DNA from: PLanc-01 sp034678485
GTDB lineage: Bacteria > Planctomycetota > Phycisphaerae > Sedimentisphaerales > Anaerobacaceae
Assembly (NCBI GenBank): GCA_034678485.1
Contig: JAXDBU010000013.1
Coordinates: 50,851 to 114,850, forward strand
DNA length: 64,000 nucleotides
Direction of reading: 5' to 3'
The position numbers and the translations under genes were made by a program. Within the stretch, counting starts at the first letter, position 1. Each line of letters begins with the position of its first letter. Shown in pieces: positions 19,588-28,064 of the stretch. The notes beneath the pieces were generated by a model. That model did not search any database and was not told the origin of the DNA. It saw nothing but the letters and a program-made list of their open reading frames with translations.

Positions 19588-22485
19588 ATGGAACAAGACG
19601 ACCGTAAGGTACTCGGAGATTATCGCATCATCGACGAGATCGGTGCGGGGGGCATGGGGAAGGTCTTTCTTGCGGAGAACATCCATCATCACAAACGGTG
19701 CGCGTTGAAGATCCTGCCGGAGGAGCTGAGCCGGGACCACAGTTTCCGAGCCCGATTCTTCGACGAAGCCCGCGTCATGTCGGATCTCAATCACCCCAAC
19801 ATCGTGCGCGTGCATCATACGGGCGAAGACAACGGCGTCTACTATCTGATCATGGACTACATCTGCTCGCCCAATGGCAGGCCTCGATCCATCCACGACG
19901 AGCTTCTGGAGAGCCCGAACGGGCGCATTGCTCCGGCCAAGGCGATCCGCTGGATCCGCCAGATCGCGGAAGCCCTTGCGTACGCCCACAGTCGGGGGGT
20001 GATCCATCGTGACATCAAGCCCGCGAACGTCCTGATCGACCCCAACGGGAACGTCAGGATTACCGACTTCGGCCTGGTCAAAGCGATTGGCAAGGAGTTT
20101 CTCCTCAACCAGATCCACAAGACGGTTCAGCAGACCTCGGTCTCGCAGGCAGGAGAATCCGTGTGCCGGAAGCCGGCGCTGCGCCTGCCCGGCGTGCTCC
20201 ATACCTTTGAGCTGGTCAGAACCACACGCGAGGATCTGGGCGACGGATTCTCGGACGAAGACAGCTCTGCCCATGGTTCCGGCGCCGGGAGCGGCTCTCG
20301 CAGCCTGTTCGGGACATACGACTACATGTCGCCTGAATTGTTGGAGGGCAAGGACGCGACCCCGCAGAGTGATATTTACTCTCTGGGCGTCATGATGTAC
20401 CGGATGCTGACCGGCAAGCGCCTGGCGGGTTTGGCGAAAGACCCTTCGACGCTCGTGCCTGGGCTGTCCAGGAAATGGGACACCCTCGTGGCCGGATGTC
20501 TTGCCGACAGCCAGAGGGACCGCTATCCCACGGTCGATGCTCTGCTCATTGATCTGGCGAGGATCACCCGTCGGTCCCGAACACCCATCCTCGTCGCGAT
20601 GGGGATGGTGCTCCTGATAGGGGTGCTGTGTTTGGTCGCATGGACCCACCTGAGGCCGCCGGGGTTCGGCAGGCCGTCGAATGAGAACGCACAAGCAGCG
20701 TTCCTGCCACCCGATCCTCAAGAAGGAGAAACGGAGACCTCGCCTCCGCCGGCGCACGCTCCGGCCGAAGAAGAATCGAGGGCCGCGGATACCCAGCCTC
20801 CGACACAGATGCCGACGAACGGCGAGGTCGCCGAGGGACCTGACGAACTCAGGAGTCCCGACCCAGGGCAACAGCGTGCCCAGGCACTCGAGCAGTCACT
20901 CAACGACTGCTACATGTTGAACGAGCCCCTCCCGGGTCTTCTCGAGGGGATGACCGTCAAATCCCTGTACGACACCTGGAAGACAACGTCTGTTCCCGGC
21001 GGGGGCGACGACGCAAACGAGATCGGTCTGCGAGTCGAGACTCTGACGAGGATCCAGACGATGTCACTGCCTGCCGAACTGGCGGATGCCGCATGCGATC
21101 CGCAAGCCCATCCGGAAGCCGTCTTGGCGGCATGGCGCCGGCTTGGATCTCTCGCGGACCACCCGTGGCCCTGGGGACCGGACCAGTATAAGCAGGACAA
21201 CGACATACGGTCGCAGTTGCTGAACAGACTGAACAAGATGTGTCACGAAGAGCGTCTGTTGAGTGAGGATCGCAGGAGAACCATTCAGGAGCAGATCGAA
21301 ATCATCAGATTGCGCCGTGAGGAGCTCGCACTGATCTATGAAGGTCTGCAAACCATACGAGCAAAGGACGCGAAGGATGGATTCCTGCAGCGCGTGACTC
21401 AGCTCAGGCTCCCAGACACGACGGAGCGGATCGTCCTTCAGGACTGGAAAGACGAGACGAAGGCCCTCGCCGGCTTTGTCAGCAGGGGTGATTGGCCTGT
21501 CGCCTACGATCTGGAGAAGTTCTATCTGCCGGAGCAGAAAGGCGCCTCGTTCCTGACGAAGCCCTTGGAACCGGGCGATTTGGGTGCCTGGCAAAGTGCC
21601 TTGAGTCTGAAGGAATACGCCAAGAGCATACCAGCGCCTGCGGTGACCTCAGAGCTTCTGGAGATCGTGCCCGGCGATGCAGACTATGTGATTGCTGAGT
21701 TCCGTGGCGTCCAGGCCGAAGAGAGGATCGAATTGAAGCTCAGACGGATCCCGGCAAAGGACTTGTGGTTCCGAATGGGTGTGCCGGCATCGAGAATGCT
21801 GCCGGAGAGCCCGGACCCCATAGAGAGGGCCCCCGTGCAGTTCTTGGGCGACTTCTGCATTGGCGTATATGAAGTCACGCAGAAACAGTATGAAGCAGTC
21901 ATGGGCGCCAACAGGAATCCAAGCGTGTTCAAGGATGATTGGAGTCGCCCGGTGGAGAACGTGTCCTGGAACGATGCGAATGAGTTCTGCACCAGGCTGG
22001 CTCACATGCCGGATCTTCGTTTTCTCCTCCCGGATGGACGCGAATGTCGGACTGACGATTGGAGCGTTCATCTCCCGAGCGAGCAGGAATGGGAGTGCGC
22101 CTGTCGGGCTCAGGATGGGTCCCTGAACAAACCAACAGGTGAGTGGCTTTCGTACCGGGATTTCTGCGGCGGCTATGGGGAGGCGGGACTGTCGAAGGTC
22201 GGCTGGTACAATCAGCCGCTCAGCAAGACCAAGCCGTCCGGCACGTGCGAACCCAACCGGTGGGGACTGTACGACATGCATGGCAACGTCTGGGAATGGT
22301 GTCGCGACGTGTACGACCCGGCCCTCGGCGGGAGACATGAGAGCAAAGGGCGCGTCATACGAGGAGGAGCCTACGATTCCAGGTGGCAGGAGTGCCGTTC
22401 TGCATGGCGAGATGGACACTACCCCGATTCGCCGGCAAGGAATATCGGATTCAGAGTCGTTATGGACAAAAGGAGTATTCCATGA
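19588..22485 (+). CDS. Transmembrane Ser/Thr protein kinase with FGE/SUMF1-like domain
   Basis: 965 residues. The N-terminal Hanks kinase has all key residues: glycine loop GAGGMGKVF at 19, K41 (ALKIL), H140-R-D142 (HRDIKPANVL), D160-F-G, and SDIYSLG in subdomain IX. The activation segment is about 90 residues from DFG to MSPE (247-250), some 60 longer than usual, with an acidic Ser/Gly-rich part. A transmembrane helix lies at ~333-353. The extracytoplasmic part starts with a Pro/Glu-rich linker, then helices containing AVLAAWRRLG...WPWG (W527) and DTTERI...WPVAYDL (W636), both shared with the pseudokinase at 6960. The C-terminal ~710-960 is FGE-like (FCIGVYEVTQKQYEAVMG, LPSEQEWECACR, GLYDMHGNVWEWC, RVIRGGAYDS). 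Its stop overlaps the next start (ATGA). Confidence 0.92.
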   Translation: MEQDDRKVLGDYRIIDEIGAGGMGKVFLAENIHHHKRCALKILPEELSRDHSFRARFFDEARVMSDLNHPNIVRVHHTGEDNGVYYLIMDYICSPNGRPRSIHDELLESPNGRIAPAKAIRWIRQIAEALAYAHSRGVIHRDIKPANVLIDPNGNVRITDFGLVKAIGKEFLLNQIHKTVQQTSVSQAGESVCRKPALRLPGVLHTFELVRTTREDLGDGFSDEDSSAHGSGAGSGSRSLFGTYDYMSPELLEGKDATPQSDIYSLGVMMYRMLTGKRLAGLAKDPSTLVPGLSRKWDTLVAGCLADSQRDRYPTVDALLIDLARITRRSRTPILVAMGMVLLIGVLCLVAWTHLRPPGFGRPSNENAQAAFLPPDPQEGETETSPPPAHAPAEEESRAADTQPPTQMPTNGEVAEGPDELRSPDPGQQRAQALEQSLNDCYMLNEPLPGLLEGMTVKSLYDTWKTTSVPGGGDDANEIGLRVETLTRIQTMSLPAELADAACDPQAHPEAVLAAWRRLGSLADHPWPWGPDQYKQDNDIRSQLLNRLNKMCHEERLLSEDRRRTIQEQIEIIRLRREELALIYEGLQTIRAKDAKDGFLQRVTQLRLPDTTERIVLQDWKDETKALAGFVSRGDWPVAYDLEKFYLPEQKGASFLTKPLEPGDLGAWQSALSLKEYAKSIPAPAVTSELLEIVPGDADYVIAEFRGVQAEERIELKLRRIPAKDLWFRMGVPASRMLPESPDPIERAPVQFLGDFCIGVYEVTQKQYEAVMGANRNPSVFKDDWSRPVENVSWNDANEFCTRLAHMPDLRFLLPDGRECRTDDWSVHLPSEQEWECACRAQDGSLNKPTGEWLSYRDFCGGYGEAGLSKVGWYNQPLSKTKPSGTCEPNRWGLYDMHGNVWEWCRDVYDPALGGRHESKGRVIRGGAYDSRWQECRSAWRDGHYPDSPARNIGFRVVMDKRSIP

Positions 22486-24452
22486 ACGTCAAGACGGTGT
22501 TGATCAAGATCGGGTTCCTGGGGTTCATCGCTGTTTTCTGCGGCTGTCAACGTCCCTTGTGCCCGCACGGCGCGGAGTTGGCGAAGACAGGACAGCTTCG
22601 CGAGGCAGTCGACGTCTACCTCCAATGTCGTGGTGTGGAGAAGAACTCCAAACGCCGCAGCGAGTTGAACGACCGGATCAAGGCGCTGACACCCAAGATC
22701 GTCAACCCGGTCCTTGACCAGTGGAACAAGGAGCCGCCAACGACGGTCAGCCAGTACAATCGAGCCATCAGCGACCTCCAGGACATTCGTCCTTACGACG
22801 AAGCGGTCGTTCCGCGCGGTGTCGCGCAGAAGATGGCAAAGTACGAAACCGAGCTGCAGAAGCTGAAAGAGAACGTGCGCGAATGGTGTGGCGCCGCGGT
22901 GGAACACAAAGACAAGCATGAGTGGAAGCAGGCGGCGGAGTCGATTGACAAGGCGCTCGCCGGAGATCCCGACAACCTGGCGGCGAAGGAACTGGCGAGA
23001 ACGATTCTGAAGGAGAGAAACAACTACTATCGCAATCAGATCGAGACCCTCTGCGAAAAGGACCAATGGAAGGAGGCAGACGAGACTCTCGCACGTTTCT
23101 CAGAAGAAGCGCCGGAGCAGAAGGACACCTTGCTCAAGGAACTCACGGAGAGGGTCCGTGGAACGAAGACGAAGGCGATTCGGCGACAAGTGCTGAGCGA
23201 CATAGGCGAGAGGGAGAGCGATATCGGCGGGAAAGCGTATTTCCGGGCGTACACGCTCCTCGAGGAAGAGAAACCCGACAACTGTGACGATCTGATGAAA
23301 CGAATCGTCAAGGAGGGCACAAGATACTATCAGGCTCTGGCCGAAACGATGAAGAGAGACGCAAACGATTACGAGGCCTACCTGGCGATCGTCAAGGCCG
23401 CGAAGCTCCTCGGCATCGAGCCTGATCCAACGAGACCGGAGGTTTCCAGGACCGACGCTCCAAGGTCCGGCAACTACGGCAGCCGGGTTTTCGAGCTGAA
23501 CCGCGATTATGGCAGGTTCATAGACGATGCGATTCGAGCCGAGATCTGTATTGCGGCGTTCGATTGCCCCGCCTCCGACGCCGCAGTCGGCAAGGAATTC
23601 GCGGATCGGCTCGCGACGGACTTCTTCCAACAGTTGCCTTACGGCCTTCGCCTGGATGATCGTCGGAGAGTCGAGTACGCACGCGTCCAGGCCGGGTTGG
23701 GCGTCCGCGACGCCCTTCAACTGGTGGGGGTGACGTGGCTTGTCCAAGGCAGCGTCAGCATGAAGTTCGTCAAGGATCGTCACGAGCGCGACAAGACGGC
23801 ATGGGTGCCCATCGAGAAGACGATCACCAACCCGCACTACGATTCGGAAATAGAGGAATTCCGAACCCGGTACGGCAAGGATATGGCCAAGTGGCCCAGG
23901 CGACCCAGTCACACCATCACCCAGAAGCTGACGGAGACGGTCACCTACAAGGTCGGCACCGAGCAGATGGAAGGAGAGATTGCGGTTTCCGTGAGCATCT
24001 ACTCGAACACAGAGGGCACAATTACCGACGCGAACAGTTTCCGGCAGCCGAGAATCGATACCGCCGACTTCTGCTTCAGCGATGCCATCAAACCCGTTGG
24101 GGACCCCAGCGTCAAAATAGATCCCCCGAAGCCGTTGAAAATGATTAGTGAACTGAAATTCAAAGAGGAGCTCGAACAGCAGGTGCGTGAACAGGTTGTG
24201 CGCTGGCTTTTGCGGAGTTTCGGCAGCCGAGAGGAGCGTTTTCTGAAAGAGGCGGACGATTCCTACCGGCAAGGCGAGCACAAGCGAGCCATCGAGGCGG
24301 CCGCAAAGGGCTATTTCTACTGCTTGAAGGCGGATCCGTCGAACGTCAGCATGTCGTCGTATGCCGACTTGGTGCAACTCGCTCTGATCGATCTGACGGA
24401 GGAGGCCTCCTGGAGGTCCGCATCTGCGATGGGAGAGAATCCAGTTCGGTGA
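22482..24452 (+). CDS. CsgG/FlgO-like lipoprotein with helical repeat N terminus
   Basis: 656 residues. A lipoprotein signal (IGFLGFIAVFCGC) is followed by TPR-like charged helices (AELAKTGQLREAVDVYL; KQAAESIDKALAGDPDNLAA). The middle (IAAFDCPASDAAVGKEF, ADRLATDFFQQL, ... LQLVGVTWLVQGSVSM) has the strand-helix pattern of CsgG, FlgO and TolB-N proteins, which sense or assemble at the outer membrane. A second TPR-like unit is at the C terminus (YRQGEHKRAIEAAAKGYFY). ATG 22482 overlaps the kinase stop by four bases, so the pair is coupled; the longer frame to 22383 lies inside the kinase gene and is rejected. Likely periplasmic partner of the kinase's extracytoplasmic FGE domain (inference). Confidence 0.75.
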   Translation: MNVKTVLIKIGFLGFIAVFCGCQRPLCPHGAELAKTGQLREAVDVYLQCRGVEKNSKRRSELNDRIKALTPKIVNPVLDQWNKEPPTTVSQYNRAISDLQDIRPYDEAVVPRGVAQKMAKYETELQKLKENVREWCGAAVEHKDKHEWKQAAESIDKALAGDPDNLAAKELARTILKERNNYYRNQIETLCEKDQWKEADETLARFSEEAPEQKDTLLKELTERVRGTKTKAIRRQVLSDIGERESDIGGKAYFRAYTLLEEEKPDNCDDLMKRIVKEGTRYYQALAETMKRDANDYEAYLAIVKAAKLLGIEPDPTRPEVSRTDAPRSGNYGSRVFELNRDYGRFIDDAIRAEICIAAFDCPASDAAVGKEFADRLATDFFQQLPYGLRLDDRRRVEYARVQAGLGVRDALQLVGVTWLVQGSVSMKFVKDRHERDKTAWVPIEKTITNPHYDSEIEEFRTRYGKDMAKWPRRPSHTITQKLTETVTYKVGTEQMEGEIAVSVSIYSNTEGTITDANSFRQPRIDTADFCFSDAIKPVGDPSVKIDPPKPLKMISELKFKEELEQQVREQVVRWLLRSFGSREERFLKEADDSYRQGEHKRAIEAAAKGYFYCLKADPSNVSMSSYADLVQLALIDLTEEASWRSASAMGENPVR

Positions 24453-24471
24453 ATAGGGAATCATCCTTCGC

Positions 24472-27447
24472 ATGAAGTACTTGCAGAATCCGGTTGTTCT
24501 TGTCGTCTTCCTTTATACTCTGGGTCTGTCCATCCCGGCCCGTTGTCAGGATGCGCTGGAAATCAGCGAGTTCATGGCAGTGAATGACACCGGCCTGGAC
24601 GACGAGGACCGTGACGAAGAGGACTGGATCGAGATCCACAACGCCGGGACGGACAAGGTGAGCCTGGAGGGGTGGTATCTCACCGACTCGTCTGTCAACC
24701 TGACCAGATGGCCATTCCCCGCCGTATCTCTGGCGGCCGACGCCTATCTGGTCGTCTTCGCCTCCGGAAAGGACCGCAGAGACCCTGCCGGCGAGTTGCA
24801 CACGAACTTCAAATTGAGCGGGTCCGGCGAATACCTCGGGCTCGTCCGGCCGGATGGGGTCACCGTGGTTTCGGAGTTCTCCCCCGCCTATCCGGCCCAG
24901 GCGCCCGACGTCTCCTACGGCCTGGTCGAGACCATCGTGCAGGTGCCCCTGCTCACCGAGGGAGCGGACGCCAGAGCGTTCGTGCCTCTGGACGATCTGC
25001 TGGAGCAAGAATGCTCGTCCGATTGTTCGCGTCCCTGGACGCTGGAGGACTTCGACGATGCCTCCTGGCCATCGGGCGTCACCGGCGTCGGCTTCGGATA
25101 CCCCAGCCTCGTCGGGCTGGACGTCTCCCATATGCGCTACGTCAACGAAACGGTCTACATTCGCGTTCCGTTCGTCGTAGCCGACCCGTCGGCCTACAAG
25201 GCACTGACCCTCCGTGCGCGGTTTGACGACGGGATGATCGCTTATCTCAACGGCCACGAAGTGGCCCGCGACAATGCCCCGCAGGCGAATACCGAGACGT
25301 GGAACTCCGGCGCCCCTGCCACCTGGCCCGCTGCGCGGGTCATGGAGACGATCGACTTCACGATCCGTCACATCGATTATCTCCACGTGGGGACAAACCT
25401 GCTGGCGGTGCAGGGATTGAACCACGGCGTCGCCAGTTCGGATCTGCTGGTCATTCCGGAACTGCTGGGGACCGTCGCCGGGATCGAGCCGTCGCGCCGG
25501 TACTTTCCGGAGCCGACTCCCGGCGAGGCCAACAACGAGGGCGTCGAAACCGTAGGGCCAATCATCACCGATATGGAATACTCCCCCCAAAGTCCCACCC
25601 AACGGGACATTCTGCGGATCACCGCACGGATTTCCCCTGCCTTCGACATGGTCGTCAGCGCCGAACTGCACTATCGCGTGATGTTCGGTGCGGAAGCCGT
25701 TGTCCCCCTTCTCGACGACGGCGCCGGCGGCGACGACGGACCCGGCGACGGGATTTTCGCTGCCAAGCTCCCCAGCGGCGCATTCACCGCGGGCGATATG
25801 GTGCGATGGTACATCGTTGCCATCGATGCCGCCGGACGCACGTCGCGCGCGCCTGCGTTCCGCGATTCGTTGGACTCGCCGCAGTACGAAGGCACGATCA
25901 TAGAGAACCCGAGCTTGAGGAATCCGCTGCCCGTGCTGCACTGGTTCATCCAGACTCCCTCGGCAGCCAGCTCGGACACAGGCGCTCGCTGTTCGCTCTT
26001 CTTTGATGGCGAGTTCTACGACAACGTCTGGGCGAACCTTCACGGCCAGTCCAGTCGAGGCTTCCCGAAGCAGAGCTACGATATCGACTTCAATCGCGGG
26101 CACCACTTCCGATGGTCCGCGGGCCAGCCGCGAGTGGGGGATATCAATCTGCTGACGACCTACCCGGACAAGGCCCAGATGCGCAACATCCTGGCCTACG
26201 AGACCTATCGGGACGCCGACTGCCCGGGCCACTGGGCGTTCGCCGTCCGCGTGCAGCAGAATGGAGCCTTCTGGGGCACCGCCCACGTGGTCGAGAACGG
26301 GGACGAGGACTGCCTCGTCCGGATGGGCGCCAATACCGAAGGGGCCCTGTACAAGATGTACAACACCTTCACGGCCGCCAGCCACGCCACGAGCGGCGCA
26401 GAAAAGAAGACCCGCAAGAGTGAAGACAACGCGGACCTGCTGGCGCTGTTCAACGGGGTGACCCTCACGGGCGAGGCCCGGCGTCGATACCTGTACGACA
26501 ACGTGGACGTCGCGGAAGTCGTCAATTTCCTGGCCGCTCGCGCCATCACGGGGGACACCGACTGCTGCCATAAGAACTACTATTTTTATCGTGACACGGG
26601 GCAGAGCGACGAGTGGCAGATGTGGCCGTGGGACGTGGACCTGAGTTTCGGGCGCCGGTGGATCACTGGGCTGGGCTACTGGGACCAGCGTTTGATCGCC
26701 GACACGCCGCTGTTCATCGGCAGAGGCAACTCCTTGCCCAATGCCATTTTCGGGACTTCCGAAATGCAACAGATGTATCTGCGCCGCGTCCGCACGCTCA
26801 TGGACGAGTTGCTGATGCCGCCGGGGACTGCTCGAGAGAATCTGCACTACGAACCGCGAATCGACGAACTGGCGGAGCAGATCGGTCCCGATGCCGCTCT
26901 GGACGCAGCCAAATGGAACTCGCACGCCTGGGGAAATGGTTCCACTTCACCCAACTATCCCCAACCGTTCGCAGAGGCTGTCGCGGAGATGCGGGACTCC
27001 TACCTGCCCGAGCGCAGGAGACAACTGTTCAACCGCTTGGCCTCCACTTCCGGAGCCAGCGAGCTGCCCGCTGCGCAGCCTGCCGGCACAGCGATCCTCT
27101 TCGGCGACATCGACACCTGCTCTTCCGGCCGAGATCAGAGCGAGGAATACATCCAACTGCGGAATCCCAATTCGTTCGCCGTGGACATCTCAGGCTGGAT
27201 TCTGAACACAGACGCCGAACCGGAAACCCCGCTCTTCGTGTTCCGGGGCGGCACGGTCATTCCCGCCGGCGGTGTTCTCTACGTGGCGGCCAGCCGGCCC
27301 GCTTTCCGCACCCGTGCGTCTCCTCCGACGGGCGGCCAGGGTCTGTTCGTCGTAGGCGATTGCACCGGCCGGCTTGCGAACCTCGGCGAGACTCTCACCC
27401 TGACGGATCGCCGGGGAGTGCAGGTGGCTTCGACACGCACGCATTGA
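24472..27447 (+). CDS. Secreted CotH-kinase-family protein with two lamin-tail domains
   Basis: 991 residues with a signal peptide (VVLVVFLYTLGLSIPARC). An N-terminal lamin-tail domain (ISEFMAVNDTG, EDWIEIHNAGTDKVSLEGW) is followed by a jelly-roll-like region, then the CotH domain (FPKQSYDIDFNRGHHFRW, VENGDEDCLVRMGANTEG, KNYYFYRDTGQSDEWQMWPW, DVDLSFGRRW) and a second lamin-tail domain at the end (DQSEEYIQLRNPNSFAVD). CotH proteins of spores are atypical secreted kinases that phosphorylate coat protein; the D.D-type motif DVDLSFGR may be the metal site, but activity in planctomycete members is not established. It starts 19 bases after the CsgG-like gene on the same strand, so it may be the last gene of the kinase-FGE operon. 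Confidence 0.88.
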   Translation: MKYLQNPVVLVVFLYTLGLSIPARCQDALEISEFMAVNDTGLDDEDRDEEDWIEIHNAGTDKVSLEGWYLTDSSVNLTRWPFPAVSLAADAYLVVFASGKDRRDPAGELHTNFKLSGSGEYLGLVRPDGVTVVSEFSPAYPAQAPDVSYGLVETIVQVPLLTEGADARAFVPLDDLLEQECSSDCSRPWTLEDFDDASWPSGVTGVGFGYPSLVGLDVSHMRYVNETVYIRVPFVVADPSAYKALTLRARFDDGMIAYLNGHEVARDNAPQANTETWNSGAPATWPAARVMETIDFTIRHIDYLHVGTNLLAVQGLNHGVASSDLLVIPELLGTVAGIEPSRRYFPEPTPGEANNEGVETVGPIITDMEYSPQSPTQRDILRITARISPAFDMVVSAELHYRVMFGAEAVVPLLDDGAGGDDGPGDGIFAAKLPSGAFTAGDMVRWYIVAIDAAGRTSRAPAFRDSLDSPQYEGTIIENPSLRNPLPVLHWFIQTPSAASSDTGARCSLFFDGEFYDNVWANLHGQSSRGFPKQSYDIDFNRGHHFRWSAGQPRVGDINLLTTYPDKAQMRNILAYETYRDADCPGHWAFAVRVQQNGAFWGTAHVVENGDEDCLVRMGANTEGALYKMYNTFTAASHATSGAEKKTRKSEDNADLLALFNGVTLTGEARRRYLYDNVDVAEVVNFLAARAITGDTDCCHKNYYFYRDTGQSDEWQMWPWDVDLSFGRRWITGLGYWDQRLIADTPLFIGRGNSLPNAIFGTSEMQQMYLRRVRTLMDELLMPPGTARENLHYEPRIDELAEQIGPDAALDAAKWNSHAWGNGSTSPNYPQPFAEAVAEMRDSYLPERRRQLFNRLASTSGASELPAAQPAGTAILFGDIDTCSSGRDQSEEYIQLRNPNSFAVDISGWILNTDAEPETPLFVFRGGTVIPAGGVLYVAASRPAFRTRASPPTGGQGLFVVGDCTGRLANLGETLTLTDRRGVQVASTRTH

Positions 27448-27476
27448 ACCTGTCGCCGGGCTGGTCCGATTTGTTG

Positions 27477-27506
27477 TTGACACACCATGCCCTATAGTGT
27501 TGTTAT
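27477..27506 (+). promoter_or_regulatory. Promoter candidate for the HTH regulator
   Basis: TTGACA at 27477-27482 and, 18 bases on, TGTTAT at 27501-27506. The start codon of the downstream gene is 79 bases away. Confidence 0.4.
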
Positions 27507-27584
27507 GCTGGATGTCGCATACCTCGACGCCGTGGATCGACGTCGCAAGGGACAGGTACGTAACGACAATGCCTGGAGACCATC

Positions 27585-28043
27585 ATGGCCAACATCGCTG
27601 CCGTACTCAAACAGGAGATCCTGCGACTGGCGCGCAAGGAGGTCCGCGGACAGACGAACACCCTGAGAAAGGCATCCGCCCAGTACCGCAAGGAGATTGC
27701 CGAACTCAAACGTCGCGTCTGCGACCTGCAACGCCAGTTCGTTCCCATCGAGAAGCAGGTGCGCCGGGACGCAACGGCCCCGACGGAGGAGGTCGATGCC
27801 GAGCGCGTGCGATTCACCGCCAAGGGCCTGCGTTCCCAGCGCAAGCGGCTCGGGCTGTCCGCAGCAGACTACGGCAAGCTCGTCGGCGTGACCGGGCAGT
27901 CGATCTACAGTTGGGAGCACGGAATCTCCCGGCCACGCAAGCAGCAGGTGGCACGGATCGCGTTGATTCGTCACCTCGGCAAGAGAGAAGCGCTGGCCCG
28001 CCTGGAGCAACTGGCCGCCAGGACGCGAAAGAAGTCGAAGTAG
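27585..28043 (+). CDS. Helix-turn-helix (XRE-like) DNA-binding protein
   Basis: 152 residues. The N-terminal half is a charged coiled coil (LKQEILRLARKEVRGQT, YRKEIAELKRRVCDLQRQF). The C-terminal half carries an XRE-type HTH (RSQRKRLGLSAADYGKLVG, then VTGQSIYSWEHGISRPRK) with a basic tail (RTRKKSK). This architecture is typical of small regulators found singly in planctomycete and proteobacterial genomes; the target is unknown. GGAG lies six bases before ATG 27585. It has its own promoter candidate and converges with thiH, 21 bases away, so it is not part of the CotH or thiamin operons. Confidence 0.8.
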   Translation: MANIAAVLKQEILRLARKEVRGQTNTLRKASAQYRKEIAELKRRVCDLQRQFVPIEKQVRRDATAPTEEVDAERVRFTAKGLRSQRKRLGLSAADYGKLVGVTGQSIYSWEHGISRPRKQQVARIALIRHLGKREALARLEQLAARTRKKSK

Positions 28044-28064
28044 CCGATTGGACCCTCTGGTGGA

